A DNA stretch of 43,313 nucleotides from Candidatus Ornithomonoglobus merdipullorum (GCA_018714695.1 DVNB01000032.1:1-43313), one strand, 5' to 3'. Numbered from the stretch's first letter, positions 9,101 through 17,959 are shown. Notes: a model not told the origin generated them from the letters alone. Numbers and translations: made by a program.

Positions 9101-9631
9101 GTCTATTATTCCGCCTCGTGCCGCAAACTGACCCGCACCCTCGATCATATCCTCACGCCGGTACCCCATTTCGGTAAGTGCCGCCGCAAGCTCCGCCGGA
9201 TCATGAACATCGCCCGGGCGTATGCATATTACGCTGCGTGAAAACCGCTGCCTGTCCGCCGTATATGTCATGAGCGAATCTATCGAGGCAACTACCGTCA
9301 CATCCTTTTCGTTCAAAAGCGCATCAAGCACCGAAAGACGCGCATTTTCGTTTGCGCGCCCCATTGTCTCTATATTATAAAAAACATACTCCTTTGACGG
9401 GAAAAGCATGACCTTTTCCTTGTAAAGTTTCATATTCTCCGCCGCCGCTCTCGCCTCCATATCGGAATATGTGACGATAAGCGTATTTCCTCCGGCAGCC
9501 CCGGAGACCGCCGCCATAAGCTGAGGCTGTGCCGAATCAACGATCCCGGCAACTGACATCGGAGTATTGTCAAGATTTTTTATTATACCGTCATACGGTC
9601 TGTACCCCTGCAAAAGATCAGAAAAATTCAC
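6149..9631 (-). CDS. mfd: Transcription-repair coupling factor
   Basis: At 1160 residues this is a full-length Mfd, the DNA translocase that removes RNA polymerase stalled at lesions and recruits UvrA. The UvrB-like N-terminal module contains GQFAARGGIIDVFSP. The RNA-polymerase-interaction domain begins near 493 (GDYVVHVSHGIGEY). The RecG-like motor has Walker A GDVGFGKT (643-650) and Walker B DEEQ (745-748), with TATPIPRT and QLRGRVGRS further on. The start is a GTG with GAAAGGA about 11 nt upstream. It closes the long rimP-to-mfd operon, 42 nt after pth, and its 3' end houses the promoter for the PrsA-like gene. Confidence 0.97.
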   Translation of the reverse strand: MNFSDLLQGYRPYDGIIKNLDNTPMSVAGIVDSAQPQLMAAVSGAAGGNTLIVTYSDMEARAAAENMKLYKEKVMLFPSKEYVFYNIETMGRANENARLSVLDALLNEKDVTVVASIDSLMTYTADRQRFSRSVICIRPGDVHDPAELAAALTEMGYRREDMIEGAGQFAARGGIIDVFSPNCAMPVRIEFWDDEIDSVRTFDPYSQRAVENIDSVRIIPVSEAIFSKERRDEIVLELERRVKNAKRRKNDASEYIENLNADIEAFKERYYFPSIDKYISLIYGRIPSLLDYFSETDTAFVTDPKRICERMKTFLWERGEIVTDLKMKSIIGDSKTEFYKDSAEIISSLSSMRMIALEMLSHTKNEFTYKHLEMFVSKTTVSFHGKLEYLFDDLKKWQTDGYTVVVLAATSGRAENLNGVFNERGIKTRISEDGSFEKGETVIIRGNQTKGFEYPEIKFALVSEREIFESKVSREKRRKENAQRIKSYNDISPGDYVVHVSHGIGEYVGTQKMTVNGVSKDYLKIRYRGTDMLYVPVDQLNLLYKYSGASEDKEVKLNTLSGKEWSKTKKRVKESTDKLAKELIKLYAERENAKGYAFSEDTPWQRDFEDTFEYNETPDQLRSIEEVKEDMEKPNPMDRLLCGDVGFGKTEVALRAAFKAVCDSKQVAYLCPTTILAMQHYETFLHRMADFPVTVEMLSRFRTAKQQAEIIKKLKDGRIDIIIGTHRLLSKDIKFKDLGLLIVDEEQRFGVAHKERLKALKTNIDVLTMTATPIPRTLHMAMTSVRDMSVLSQPPMNRYPVQTYVLEDNPVIILDAIRNELARGGQVFYLYNRVQGIYSKAAWIQANFPDVKVAVGHGKMRESELEDIMYDMVSGETQILVCTTIIETGLDIPNANTIIIENADKMGLAQLYQLRGRVGRSNRAAYAYLTYKRDKVLSDVAQKRLSAIREFTEFGSGFKIAMRDLEIRGAGNILGAEQHGHMDNVGYDMYCKILRDSINEAKGITTETAEDVTVDISVNAYIPESYIPSANQRIDMYKKIAAIETEDDEFEIQDELIDRYGEPPSPVTNIIAVAALKLPARDIGCIEVTEKNRVVTLRFRNGRLNADMIFGLDKEYPSRVKVLSEESPSITIRMKENDKKPLYFINNLLNLIKELQNVEK

Positions 9632-9673
9632 ATTTACCCATTCCTTTCCGTAGGATGTAATGCCGTTTCGCGA

Positions 9674-10234
9674 TCAGTTGAATTTGTTCATCGCCGATTC
9701 CGGTCCTCGCTCAATTATCTCCCGGACCGCCTTTGCAGCCCGGATCATCGCATCTTCCAGCACAGGTATCTCGTCCTTCCCGAACCTTCCCAAAACGTAA
9801 TCGGCAAGGTCGTGATCCTCATGCTCCGGCGCTCCGACACCGATGCGGACACGCGGGAACTTATCGCTCCCAAGCATATATATTATAGACTTCAGCCCGT
9901 TGTGCCCTCCGGCACTTCCCTTCGCCCTCACGCGTATCTTTCCCGTTTTCAGCGCTATGTCGTCGCTTATGATTATTATATTCTCCACGGGTATTTTATA
10001 GAAGTCGGCAAAGCCGGAAACGCTCTCTCCGCTCAGGTTCATATACGTCTGCGGCTTCACCAAAAGCACCTTTTCGCCGCCGATCTGCGTTTCTCCGAAA
10101 AGCGCCTTGAACTTAAGCTTTTTTACCTTCAACCCAAGCTCGTCTGCCATATAGTCGATGGTATGAAAGCCTATATTGTGTCTTGTCATCTCATACTGTC
10201 TGCCCGGATTCCCGAGCCCTGCAACAAGATACAT
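9674..10234 (-). CDS. pth: Peptidyl-tRNA hydrolase
   Basis: This 186-residue enzyme cleaves peptidyl-tRNA released from stalled ribosomes so that the tRNA can be reused. VAGLGNPGRQYEMTRHNIGF contains the family signature with catalytic His19, followed by KPQTYMNLSGESV and KGSAGGHNGLKSI, the other active-site and tRNA-binding segments. The ATG at 10234 has GGAGGG 7 nt upstream; a TTG at 10261 would extend the frame by nine residues but would place that ribosome binding site inside the gene, so it was not used. The glmU-pth-mfd order is common in Firmicutes. A hairpin separates it from glmU. Confidence 0.96.
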   Translation of the reverse strand: MYLVAGLGNPGRQYEMTRHNIGFHTIDYMADELGLKVKKLKFKALFGETQIGGEKVLLVKPQTYMNLSGESVSGFADFYKIPVENIIIISDDIALKTGKIRVRAKGSAGGHNGLKSIIYMLGSDKFPRVRIGVGAPEHEDHDLADYVLGRFGKDEIPVLEDAMIRAAKAVREIIERGPESAMNKFN

Positions 10235-10262
10235 GATATATCCCTCCGATATACGGAACAAA

Positions 10263-10284
10263 GCCGCCGAAATCGCTCGGCGGC
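10263..10284 (-). terminator. Hairpin between glmU and pth, possible partial terminator
   Basis: GCCGCCGA (10263-10270) and TCGGCGGC (10277-10284) form a perfect 8-bp GC-rich stem with a 6-nt loop, just after the glmU stop. On the minus strand it is followed by TTTGTT, an interrupted U-tract. It may attenuate transcription into pth and mfd or stabilise the upstream mRNA. Confidence 0.5.
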
Positions 10285-10291
10285 ATGCCCG

Positions 10292-11656
10292 TTATTTTGT
10301 ATATTTGTTTCCCTTCCAGTTATCCTTATTCACCTGTCTCGCCCGCGCTATCGCAAGATTCTTTTCCGGTATGTCGTCCGTTATCGTCGAGCCCGCCGCA
10401 ATATATGCGCCGTCGCCGACCTTGACGGGTGATACAAGATTCGTATTGCAGCCTACGAACACATTGTCGCCTATCTCAGAACGGAACTTATCCTTTCCGT
10501 CGTAGTTGCAGGTCACCGTGCCGCAGCCGAAGTTTACGTTTTTGCCGATATCCGTATCGCCGAGATACGTAAGGTGGGATATTTTTGTTCCGTCGTCGAT
10601 CGTGACATTCTTTATCTCTACAAAATCGCCTACCTTTACGTGCTTCCCTACCCTGCATCCCGGACGCACATACGCGAACGGTCCCACATTCGTTCCTTCG
10701 CCTATATGGCTTTTCAGTATAACTGAATTGAGTACAGAAACATTGTCCTCTATCACCGAATCCTCTATCCTGCAGCCCATTTCCACACTGCAGCCGCTGC
10801 CTATTTTCGTGCTTCCGGTAAGCGTCACATTCGATGCTATAACGGTGTCTCTGCCGATCTCTACCTCAGCGCCTATGAACACGCTTGACGGATTGACTAT
10901 CGTAACTCCGTTCAGCATGTGTCCCTCGTTTATACGGCTCTGCATTATCGTCTCCGCCTCGCTGAGCTGCACGCGGTTGTTTATTCCTCTTATCTCGTCA
11001 TTGTCCTCTATCGTATAGCCGCCTATCTTTTTGCCGTCGCCTCGAAGTATCGCAAGCGTGTCCGTGAGGTAATACTCGCCCTGCGCATTGTTCGGCGTGA
11101 GCTTGTCGAGCGCCCATGCAAGCTCTGTACCGTTAAACACGTACATACCGGAGTTGATCTCCCTGATCTTTTTCTCTTCCTCGCTCGCGTCCTTCTGCTC
11201 AACTATCCTCAGCACACTGCCGTCTTCACCGCGAACGATCCTTCCGTAGCCGGTGGCGTCCTCAAACTCCGCCGTTATAACGGTCGCACTGTTGCCCTGT
11301 GCTTCATGGTATTCTATCGCCTTTTTTATGGTTTCTGCCTTTATGAGCGGCGTGTCGCCGTTCAGCACCACAACGCTCCCTGGCGCGCTTTTTATATACT
11401 CTGCAGCCTGCATTACCGCATGACCGGTGCCAAGCTGTTCCGCCTGGATCACAGTTTCGGCGCTTTCACCTATTACGGGTCTCACAGCTTCCGCCTTATG
11501 TCCTATTACTGCGACCACCGTATCCGCCCCTGCCTCACGCGAAGCGTCGATCACCCACTTGACCAGCTCCTTGCCGCAAACCTTATGAACGACCTTAGGC
11601 ATATCCGACTTCATCCTTGTTCCCATGCCCGCTGCCAGAATAATACTTGTAAACAT
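10292..11656 (-). CDS. glmU: Bifunctional GlcN-1-P acetyltransferase / GlcNAc-1-P uridyltransferase
   Basis: The 454-residue protein makes UDP-GlcNAc, the precursor for peptidoglycan and wall polymers. The N-terminal pyrophosphorylase domain starts with LAAGMGTRMKSDMPKVVHK and contains VLNGDTPLI and YYLTDTLAIL. The C-terminal half is a left-handed beta-helix of hexapeptide repeats from about residue 250, with YVRPGCRVGKHVKVGDFVE and LTYLGDTDIGKNVNFGCGT typical of the acetyltransferase active site. The ATG follows the ribF stop after 1 nt, and its ribosome binding site GGAAAGGA lies inside ribF. It is part of the long operon and brings a wall-precursor enzyme under the same transcript as translation factors. 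Confidence 0.97.
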   Translation of the reverse strand: MFTSIILAAGMGTRMKSDMPKVVHKVCGKELVKWVIDASREAGADTVVAVIGHKAEAVRPVIGESAETVIQAEQLGTGHAVMQAAEYIKSAPGSVVVLNGDTPLIKAETIKKAIEYHEAQGNSATVITAEFEDATGYGRIVRGEDGSVLRIVEQKDASEEEKKIREINSGMYVFNGTELAWALDKLTPNNAQGEYYLTDTLAILRGDGKKIGGYTIEDNDEIRGINNRVQLSEAETIMQSRINEGHMLNGVTIVNPSSVFIGAEVEIGRDTVIASNVTLTGSTKIGSGCSVEMGCRIEDSVIEDNVSVLNSVILKSHIGEGTNVGPFAYVRPGCRVGKHVKVGDFVEIKNVTIDDGTKISHLTYLGDTDIGKNVNFGCGTVTCNYDGKDKFRSEIGDNVFVGCNTNLVSPVKVGDGAYIAAGSTITDDIPEKNLAIARARQVNKDNWKGNKYTK

Positions 11657-11657
11657 A

Positions 11658-12569
11658 TCAGTTCAATTCCTTTCCCGCCTGCAAAATATCGGCTTTTATT
11701 TGTCCTATAAGTTCATTGACGTCCGCGAATTTTATATCTCCGCGCAGACGCTTTACAAACTCGGCAGCTATCACACTGCCGTAAATATCCTCATCAAAAC
11801 CGAGGATATGGCTTTCAACAGTGATCTTCTCCGCGCCAAACGTAGGATTATTGCCGACGTTTATGACGCTCTTGTACTTTTTTCCGCCGACATATGTATA
11901 GCCGGCATAAACACCGTTTTTCGGGATAGCCGTCTCTGACGAATACCCTATATTCGCCGTCGGTATCCCCATTTTTCTGCCGTTCTGAAATCCTCTTTCG
12001 ACCTTGCCCTCTATCCTCACCGGACGTCCCAGAAGCGCAGCCGCCTTTTCAACGTTTCCCTCGGCTATAAGCTCACGTATAAGAGTGCTTTTTACGGCAC
12101 TGCCTTCAAAATCTATCTCATCGGTAATGATAGCCTTAAACCCGTATTTTTCTCCGAGCTCCTTAAGCAGCTCAACATCTCCGGCAGCCTTATATCCGAA
12201 TCTGTAATCGTATCCTACACAGACAGCCTCGGGATGCAGTACCTCTGCAAGCTCCCGGACAAAATCATCCGGAGAAAGGTGCATGAATTCGCTGTCAAAG
12301 TCACGTATATATACAAAATCCATCCCCGCCTTCTCCAGGATCTCGAGCTTTTGTGCCTCTGTAGTAATTATCTTTACGCCGTCTTCCGACAGCAGCTTCC
12401 TCGTATGCTCCGAAAACAGCAGCACCCCGCTCTTACATCCATGCTCTATTGCATATCTGCGGCACCGCTCTATTATAGTCATATGCGCGGTGTGGAGCCC
12501 GTCAAAATTCCCAAGCGCCACAGCCGTTCTTTCAAACGGTATACTTCCCGTCTGACGCATAACCTCCAT
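11658..12569 (-). CDS. ribF: Bifunctional riboflavin kinase / FAD synthetase
   Basis: About 303 residues, the expected length for RibF, which converts riboflavin to FMN and then FAD. The N-terminal adenylyltransferase domain has VALGNFDGLHTAH (17-29) and CVGYDYRFG. The C-terminal flavokinase domain has GRPVRIEGKVERGFQNGRKM and the PTAN motif that binds ATP, then NPTF and ESHILGFDEDIYG. Of three closely spaced ATG codons, the one at 12569 was chosen because GAGGAG lies 8 nt upstream; the one at 12575 is only 2 nt from it. The gene follows truB by about 30 nt in the usual truB-ribF order. Confidence 0.95.
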   Translation of the reverse strand: MEVMRQTGSIPFERTAVALGNFDGLHTAHMTIIERCRRYAIEHGCKSGVLLFSEHTRKLLSEDGVKIITTEAQKLEILEKAGMDFVYIRDFDSEFMHLSPDDFVRELAEVLHPEAVCVGYDYRFGYKAAGDVELLKELGEKYGFKAIITDEIDFEGSAVKSTLIRELIAEGNVEKAAALLGRPVRIEGKVERGFQNGRKMGIPTANIGYSSETAIPKNGVYAGYTYVGGKKYKSVINVGNNPTFGAEKITVESHILGFDEDIYGSVIAAEFVKRLRGDIKFADVNELIGQIKADILQAGKELN

Positions 12570-12599
12570 TGTCATCTCTCCTCTGCAAAATATGTGCCG

Positions 12600-13472
12600 T
12601 CAGCTCTCGTTCTGCCAGAACGATTTTACCAGGACCAGTCTCGAATCCTCAAGTCTTGACACACATAAAAACCTGCCGCCGCGCCCGTAGAGCCTGTAGC
12701 TCTGCCCCTCTCTGCCGCCGCGCCATGTCATTCTTACCCCGTTTATTATACTGCGCTCCTGCTTCTCGTTGAGCTCTATCGCAGGCAGATCCGAAAACAG
12801 ACTGTCCGTAGGTATGATCACCCTTTCAGGCTCCTCCATACTCTCAAGCTCTCCGAGCGTGTAAGCATCGTCTAAAGAAAATCCGCAGGTACCGGTCCTT
12901 ACAAGAGCTGTCATCACCGCGCCGCAGCCCAGATCCGCTCCGATATCGCTGCAAAGCGAGCGTATGTACGTTCCCTTTGAACAGCATACGTCAAGCGTCA
13001 CATACGGAAGTGATATATCCGTAACATCCGCCTTATATATCGTGACCCGCCTTTTTTCACGCTCGATCTCTATACCCTCTCTCGCGAGCTCATACAGCTT
13101 CTTTCCGTTTTTCTTTATCGCGCTGTACATCGGCGGCAGCTGATCATATTCGCCGACAAAGCCCGCAGCGGCATTTCTGATGTCTGCCTCTGATACGTTT
13201 ACCTCTCCGCCTTCGGTCACCGTCCCCTCTGCATCAAGGGTATCGCTTATCTTCCCAAGCTCCATAACGGCTCTGTATCTCTTGTCGGATGCAGTCATCA
13301 TATCCGCAGCCTTTGTGGCGGTGCCGATGCATACAGGAAGCAGCCCTTCCGCCATCGGATCAAGAGTCCCGGTGTGTCCCACACGCCGCGTACCGTATAT
13401 CCGCCGCATTTTGGCAACAACGTCGTGCGAGGTCATGCCCTTTTCCTTGTTGACAAGAACTACGCCGTTCAT
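12600..13472 (-). CDS. truB: tRNA pseudouridine-55 synthase
   Basis: This 290-residue enzyme makes the universal pseudouridine at position 55 of the tRNA T-loop. MNGVVLVNKEKGMTSHDVV and GHTGTLDPMAEGLLPVCIG are family signatures; Asp38 in the latter is the catalytic nucleophile. DQLPPMYSAIKKNGKKLYELAR and CSKGTYIRSLCSDIG complete the core, with a short PUA-like C-terminus. The start at 13472 gives an ATGA overlap with the nrnA stop and has GGAGAG 8 nt upstream. An ATG at 13490 would bury that ribosome binding site and was rejected. Confidence 0.96.
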   Translation of the reverse strand: MNGVVLVNKEKGMTSHDVVAKMRRIYGTRRVGHTGTLDPMAEGLLPVCIGTATKAADMMTASDKRYRAVMELGKISDTLDAEGTVTEGGEVNVSEADIRNAAAGFVGEYDQLPPMYSAIKKNGKKLYELAREGIEIEREKRRVTIYKADVTDISLPYVTLDVCCSKGTYIRSLCSDIGADLGCGAVMTALVRTGTCGFSLDDAYTLGELESMEEPERVIIPTDSLFSDLPAIELNEKQERSIINGVRMTWRGGREGQSYRLYGRGGRFLCVSRLEDSRLVLVKSFWQNES

Positions 13473-14416
13473 GAAAGTATCTCTCCGCATTCTTTAACTA
13501 CCATTTCCTCCGCCTCAGCGACGCTCTCCGCTTTTACGGTACAGCCCGCAGCCTTTGTATGACCGCCGCCGCCGAACTTCTGTGCCACTGCCGCCACGTC
13601 CGCCGATCCGTTAGAACGCAGGCTCACGCGTATCTTTCCCCCGCTCTCCTTTACAGACGCCGCTATCTCCGTTCCGCATATCCTTCGAGGTATATTCACC
13701 ACGTCCGAAACATCGTCCATGTCGAGCCCGTATTTTTCAGCCATGGCCTCAGTCACAGTGACTATCCTCAGTCTTCCGCCGAAATACGAGCGTATCCTTC
13801 CCGTGAGCTCCGCCTTTAAAAGCTCTATCTCGAGCGGCTCGCTGTCGAATAAGAGCCTCGCTGCCTCGGCGTGGTCTATTCCCTTTTCCATAAGCTTTGC
13901 AGCCGTCCTCATCGTCTTGGGCGTGGTATTCGAATATGCAAAGCAGCCCGTATCCGAGCATATCGCCGTATACAGATACATCGCCGCGCGCTTATCCGGC
14001 TCCATTCCCATCCTCTCATACAGCTCCGCTATTATCTCACCTGTAGCCGACGCCGAGGCATCGACATAGTTGGCATCCCCAAACATAGTATTTGTCTTGT
14101 GATGGTCTATATTTATGACTCTGTCTGCCTTTTCGGCAAACACGGCACGCTCGCCGAGGCGCTCGCGATCACCGCAGTCAAGGGCGATGCAGGTGTCATA
14201 CTCCTCCTCAGAACCGTCATATACCCTCACATTTTCCGATATGAACGAGAGCCTCTCCTCCGGCTTTTCCTCGGTATAGATCACCGTCTTTTTCTCCAAA
14301 GCGCCCAAGAGCTCCGCCATAGCCGCGCACGATCCTATAGCGTCGCCGTCGGCGTTTATATGCGGCAGTATCACTACGGAATCCGCTTCACGTATCATTT
14401 TTATGATCTCTTCCAT
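13469..14416 (-). CDS. nrnA: DHH-family phosphoesterase (NrnA-type oligoribonuclease / pAp phosphatase)
   Basis: The 315-residue protein belongs to the bifunctional NrnA group, which degrades 2-5 nt RNA fragments and dephosphorylates 3'-phosphoadenosine-5'-phosphate. ILPHINADGDAIGS provides metal-binding Asp23 and Asp25, ALDCGDRERLG the next Asp, and INIDHHKTN the DHH motif. The DHHA1 domain ends with the glycine-rich FGGGGHTKAAG. It sits in its standard position between rbfA and truB. Its last codons overlap the truB start, and a terminator-like hairpin lies upstream, between rbfA and this gene. Confidence 0.92.
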   Translation of the reverse strand: MEEIIKMIREADSVVILPHINADGDAIGSCAAMAELLGALEKKTVIYTEEKPEERLSFISENVRVYDGSEEEYDTCIALDCGDRERLGERAVFAEKADRVINIDHHKTNTMFGDANYVDASASATGEIIAELYERMGMEPDKRAAMYLYTAICSDTGCFAYSNTTPKTMRTAAKLMEKGIDHAEAARLLFDSEPLEIELLKAELTGRIRSYFGGRLRIVTVTEAMAEKYGLDMDDVSDVVNIPRRICGTEIAASVKESGGKIRVSLRSNGSADVAAVAQKFGGGGHTKAAGCTVKAESVAEAEEMVVKECGEILS

Positions 14417-14464
14417 ATCCGTCCCTTCCGATCCCGCACGGGATCAAAAAAACCGTATCCCAAG

Positions 14465-14492
14465 AAAAGCGGTATATATAACATACACCGCT
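14465..14492 (-). terminator. Terminator-like hairpin between rbfA and nrnA
   Basis: On the minus strand a 10-bp stem with a 5-nt loop (14468-14492) is followed by TTTTC, just downstream of the rbfA stop. It lies inside the operon, so if it works it should give partial termination and lower expression of nrnA onward. Confidence 0.5.
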
Positions 14493-14499
14493 CTCCGTT

Positions 14500-14832
14500 T
14501 TACTGTATTTCCCTCAACAGCTTATCTATATGCGAGCCATGCTCGATCGACTTGTCGAGCTCAAACACAAACTCCGGAGTATATCTCAGGTCCACACGCT
14601 TACCCATCTCCCGACGGATATAGCCCGCGGCGCTCTTCAGCCCCTCCATGGCCTTGCGCTGAACAGTCTCGTCACCCATTACCGATATATACGCCTTCGC
14701 ATAGCGAAGATCGCTTGTGACGCTTACCGATACCACGCTTGTCATGAGCGGGATCCTCGAATCCTTCAGCTCCCTTATGACCGACGCCAGCTCGCGCATT
14801 ACCTCACCGTTGATCTTATCTATTCTTGCCAT
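14500..14832 (-). CDS. rbfA: 30S ribosome-binding factor A
   Basis: This 110-residue KH-like protein binds the small subunit and assists 16S rRNA 5'-end maturation, especially in the cold. MARIDKINGEVMRELASVI, IPLMTSVVSVSVTSDLRYAKAY and the C-terminal LRYTPEFVFELDKSIEHG are standard for the family. The ATG at 14832 is preferred, with GGAG about 6 nt upstream; an ATG at 14844 lacks a ribosome binding site. It follows infB by 68 nt. Confidence 0.95.
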   Translation of the reverse strand: MARIDKINGEVMRELASVIRELKDSRIPLMTSVVSVSVTSDLRYAKAYISVMGDETVQRKAMEGLKSAAGYIRREMGKRVDLRYTPEFVFELDKSIEHGSHIDKLLREIQ

Positions 14833-14893
14833 AATGCTCTCCATTCCGCAGCGCAGCGCACGCCGCGCATACGGTCATCAACGCTTGATCCGC

Positions 14894-14908
14894 AGCGGTA
14901 TTACCGCT
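14894..14908 (-). other. Palindrome at the infB stop codon
   Basis: AGCGGTA and TACCGCT face each other around a single A, with the infB stop at the centre. The short stem could mark the 3' end of the infB reading frame or be chance; no U-tract follows. Confidence 0.25.
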
Positions 14909-17384
14909 CAATTTCCTGCATCTCGAAGCATTCGATCGTATCGCCTTCCTTAACGTCGTTGAAGTTATCTATGCCGATACCGCATTCGAACTTCTCCGTG
15001 ACTTCCTTGGCATCATCCTTGAACCGCTTTAAGCTCGAGATCTTGCCCTCATGGATGATTATTCCGTCACGCACAACTCTTACCGACGCGTTTCTTACTA
15101 TCTTGCCCTGTGTTACATAGCAGCCGGCTATTATCCCGACATTCGGTACTCTGAAGGTCTGGCGCACATCCGCGTAACCGAGAACTACCTCCTTGTACTC
15201 CGGATCGAGCATACCCTTCATTGCCGCCTCTATCTCCTCTATAGCCTGGTAGATTACTCTGTAAAGACGTATATCCACCTCGTTCTGCTCGCTCATTGCG
15301 ATAGCGCCCGCATCCGGACGAACATTGAAGCCTACTATTATAGCATTTGACGCGCTTGCCAGCATTACGTCCGACTCGTTTACCGCGCCTACACCGCCGT
15401 GGATAACCCTTACACGTACCTCATCATTTGAAAGCTTTTCAAGACTCTGCTTTACAGCCTCTACCGAGCCCTGAACGTCAGCCTTTACGATTATGTCGAG
15501 CTCCTTCATGTTGCCCTCGTCGATCTGACTGAACAGGTTATCAAGCGACACCTTTACGACGGAGTTGAACTTGTTCTCCTGTATCTCCTGCTTCCTCTGC
15601 TCCGCAACATCGCGAGCAAGCTTCTCGTCCTTTACGACTATAAGCTCGTCACCGCCGGACGGAGCCTCGTTAAGACCCTGTATCTCCACCGGCATCGACG
15701 GCCCCGCCTCCTTGACGCGCCTGCCCTTATCGTTCGTCATCGCTCTTACGTGACCTACGGATGTTCCGCATATAACGGTATCACCCTGCCTCAACGTACC
15801 GTTCTGTACAAGTACCGTAGCTACCGGGCCCTTGCCCTTGTCTACTCTTGCCTCTATTACGGTACCCTTCGCCGGTCTGTTAGGATTAGCCTTGAGCTCC
15901 TTCATATCCGCAACGAGCAGCACCATCTCGAGGAGTCCGTCTATATTTATCTTCTTCTTCGCGCTTATCTCAACACAGATCGTGTCTCCGCCCCATTCCT
16001 CGGGAACGAGACCGTATTCCATAAGTGACTGCTTAACGCGCTCTACATTGGCGTTTTCCTTGTCTATCTTGTTTATCGCAACGATTATATCGACATTTGC
16101 CGCCTTTGCGTGATTTATCGCCTCTACCGTCTGCGGCATTATTCCGTCGTCAGCCGCGACAACGAGTATGGCAACATCGGTCACCTGAGCGCCGCGAGCA
16201 CGCATTGTCGTGAACGCCTCGTGACCCGGAGTATCCAAAAATGTTATCGTCCTGTCATTCAGCTTTACGCTGTACGCACCGATGTGCTGTGTTATACCTC
16301 CGGCCTCGGTCGAAATAACACTCGTGTGCCTTATTGCATCAAGGAGCGATGTCTTTCCGTGATCGACGTGACCCATTACAACAACTACCGGCGGACGCTC
16401 AACGAGATCTTCCGGCTTATCCTCTTCCTCGGACTCCATAAGCAGTATGTCTTCCTTAGAAAGAACGATCTCCTTGTTCACCTTTATTCCGAACTCATCT
16501 GCAATGAGCTCTGCCGTATCGAAATCGATAGACTGGTTCACCGTCGCCATTATACCGAGCAGCATAAGCTTCTTGACTACCTCTGCAGCACCCTTGCCCA
16601 TCTTTGCAGCGAAATCGCCGACAGTTATCGTATCGGGAACACTGATCTCAGTTATCACCTTCGGCTTCGGTCTCTGCTGCTTCTTGCTGTCGCGTTCATT
16701 CCTGCGCGACATCTGCTTGCCGCCGCCCTTCTTATCCTGCCTCTTATCGTTCTTCTTATTCTTGTTTTTCTCGCGTTTTCCCACGCGAACATCGTCGGCA
16801 AACTTTTCAAGCCTCTCGCTCTTCTCAAGCTTGTCGAGATCCACATTCGAGGTACGGGTATCCACGGTACGGCTCTTCTTCTCGCTTTTTATAACGTATT
16901 CCTCGGACGTATTGCTGTTGTCGACATTTGAAAGATCCACTCTTACCCCCGACTGTTTTTTCGCGAGATTATGGTGCTTCTTCTGCTTCTCTTTCTTGGC
17001 CTTTTCCTCAGCCTTGCGTTTTGCGCGCTGCTCCGCGTCAGCCTTCTCTCTTGCCGCTTTTTTCGCAGCGGCCTTAGCAGCCGCCTCGGCCTCCTGAGCG
17101 GCCTTCTCTGCCTTCTCTTTCTCCTCAGCCTCGCGTTTTGCCTTTTCTTTCTTCTCTTTTACAGCCTTTACGGCAGCGTTCCGCATATCCTTTATTTCTC
17201 CCGCGGTGGCTTCGCTTTCCTTTGTTATTATATCCACCACTATGGCTGCCTGATCGTCCGTGATGCTGCTTGACGCGCTTTTGACGTGCTCACCGTAATC
17301 CGCCATCTGCGTTATCACATCCTTAGTCACAGCTTTGAATTTTTTTGTAATGTCTCCAAGTTTAGTTGTTGATGTTTCTGCCAT
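14901..17384 (-). CDS. infB: Translation initiation factor IF-2
   Basis: The 827-residue GTPase positions initiator tRNA on the 30S subunit and promotes subunit joining. Residues 60-240 are a highly charged Ala/Glu/Lys-rich region, the variable N-terminal part typical of IF-2. IF2_N-like helices lie near 252-300. The G domain has GHVDHGKT (338-345), DTPGHE (384-389) and NKID (438-441), followed by domains II to IV including [18 protein letters not shown]. The ATG is 6 nt after the ylxQ stop, with AGGGTG upstream. Internal starts giving shorter IF-2 forms, known in other species, cannot be judged here. Confidence 0.97.
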   Translation of the reverse strand: MAETSTTKLGDITKKFKAVTKDVITQMADYGEHVKSASSSITDDQAAIVVDIITKESEATAGEIKDMRNAAVKAVKEKKEKAKREAEEKEKAEKAAQEAEAAAKAAAKKAAREKADAEQRAKRKAEEKAKKEKQKKHHNLAKKQSGVRVDLSNVDNSNTSEEYVIKSEKKSRTVDTRTSNVDLDKLEKSERLEKFADDVRVGKREKNKNKKNDKRQDKKGGGKQMSRRNERDSKKQQRPKPKVITEISVPDTITVGDFAAKMGKGAAEVVKKLMLLGIMATVNQSIDFDTAELIADEFGIKVNKEIVLSKEDILLMESEEEDKPEDLVERPPVVVVMGHVDHGKTSLLDAIRHTSVISTEAGGITQHIGAYSVKLNDRTITFLDTPGHEAFTTMRARGAQVTDVAILVVAADDGIMPQTVEAINHAKAANVDIIVAINKIDKENANVERVKQSLMEYGLVPEEWGGDTICVEISAKKKINIDGLLEMVLLVADMKELKANPNRPAKGTVIEARVDKGKGPVATVLVQNGTLRQGDTVICGTSVGHVRAMTNDKGRRVKEAGPSMPVEIQGLNEAPSGGDELIVVKDEKLARDVAEQRKQEIQENKFNSVVKVSLDNLFSQIDEGNMKELDIIVKADVQGSVEAVKQSLEKLSNDEVRVRVIHGGVGAVNESDVMLASASNAIIVGFNVRPDAGAIAMSEQNEVDIRLYRVIYQAIEEIEAAMKGMLDPEYKEVVLGYADVRQTFRVPNVGIIAGCYVTQGKIVRNASVRVVRDGIIIHEGKISSLKRFKDDAKEVTEKFECGIGIDNFNDVKEGDTIECFEMQEIER

Positions 17385-17390
17385 ACCACA

Positions 17391-17708
17391 TCACCCTTTC
17401 TCTGTTTCGCATGAGATAAATATATCTAAAATTGCTTTAGCAAAATTATTGTCGTTAACGGACACTACCGCACGGTCTCCCCCGCCGGTGGCGTGTCCGA
17501 GGCTCCCCATATCGGAAAATTCTATAAGCTTTACTTTATAATAACTGCATGAGTCGCATATCGACTTTTTCGTATTCTCCGACGCATCTCCGGCAATTAT
17601 CACAAGCTTCGCCCGTCCCGATCTTATTGCCTTAAGGCATATGAACGAGCCCGTTGAGACTTTGCCGGCGCGCTTTGCGAGTCCTATCATCCCGAATATC
17701 TTGTTCAA
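17391..17708 (-). CDS. ylxQ: YlxQ-type L7Ae-family ribosomal/RNA-binding protein
   Basis: About 105 residues of an L7Ae/L30e-fold protein of the YlxQ group, RNA-binding (kink-turn) proteins encoded between nusA and infB. IFGMIGLAKRAGKVSTG is the conserved start of the fold and AKLVIIAGDASENTKK its RNA-binding core. The start is taken as TTG at 17708, because this gives a TTGA overlap with the ylxR stop and GGAGGA lies just upstream; the longer frame lacks such a site. A precise function is not established for the family. Confidence 0.88.
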   Translation of the reverse strand: MNKIFGMIGLAKRAGKVSTGSFICLKAIRSGRAKLVIIAGDASENTKKSICDSCSYYKVKLIEFSDMGSLGHATGGGDRAVVSVNDNNFAKAILDIFISCETEKG

Positions 17709-17959
17709 AGCAGTTCCTCCGCCTGTCTGTACAGCTCCGATGCATTGCTGCACTTCAAATGTCGTTCAAGGCAGCGTTTCTTCTCCGCCTTTTTTATGCA
17801 ATCAGCATTCGCGCACATGTATGCCCCTCTGCCGAATTTTTTCTTATGTATATCCAATTCGGCAGTGTCGGAGCCTTTTGCCGCCACAACGCGGATCAGC
17901 GCCGGAAGCGGCTTCATTTCGCGGCATGCGATACACATCCTGAGCGGTATATGCGCCAT
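17705..17959 (-). CDS. ylxR: YlxR-family RNA-binding protein (DUF448)
   Basis: This 84-residue basic protein has PLRMCIACREMKP at the start and FGRGAYMCANADCIKKA further on, the two conserved blocks of YlxR. The family is encoded next to nusA, and members have been linked to RNA or RNase P binding. The ATG at 17959 has AAGGGTG upstream; the longer frame begins without a ribosome binding site and would add 14 unconserved residues. Confidence 0.92.
   Translation of the reverse strand: MAHIPLRMCIACREMKPLPALIRVVAAKGSDTAELDIHKKKFGRGAYMCANADCIKKAEKKRCLERHLKCSNASELYRQAEELL

Noticed and set aside
14434-14456. GATCCC/GGGATC hairpin next to an A-run as a terminator
   Set aside because: The A/T run lies on the 5' side for the minus-strand transcripts, so it cannot act as an intrinsic terminator for the operon, and there is no plus-strand gene.
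3955-17000. Other long plus-strand frames opposite gyrA, mfd, glmU, nrnA and infB (for example 3955-4659, 6473-7354, 10919-11710, 16110-16931)
   Set aside because: All mirror strongly conserved minus-strand genes and show no ribosome binding sites, promoters or recognisable domains.
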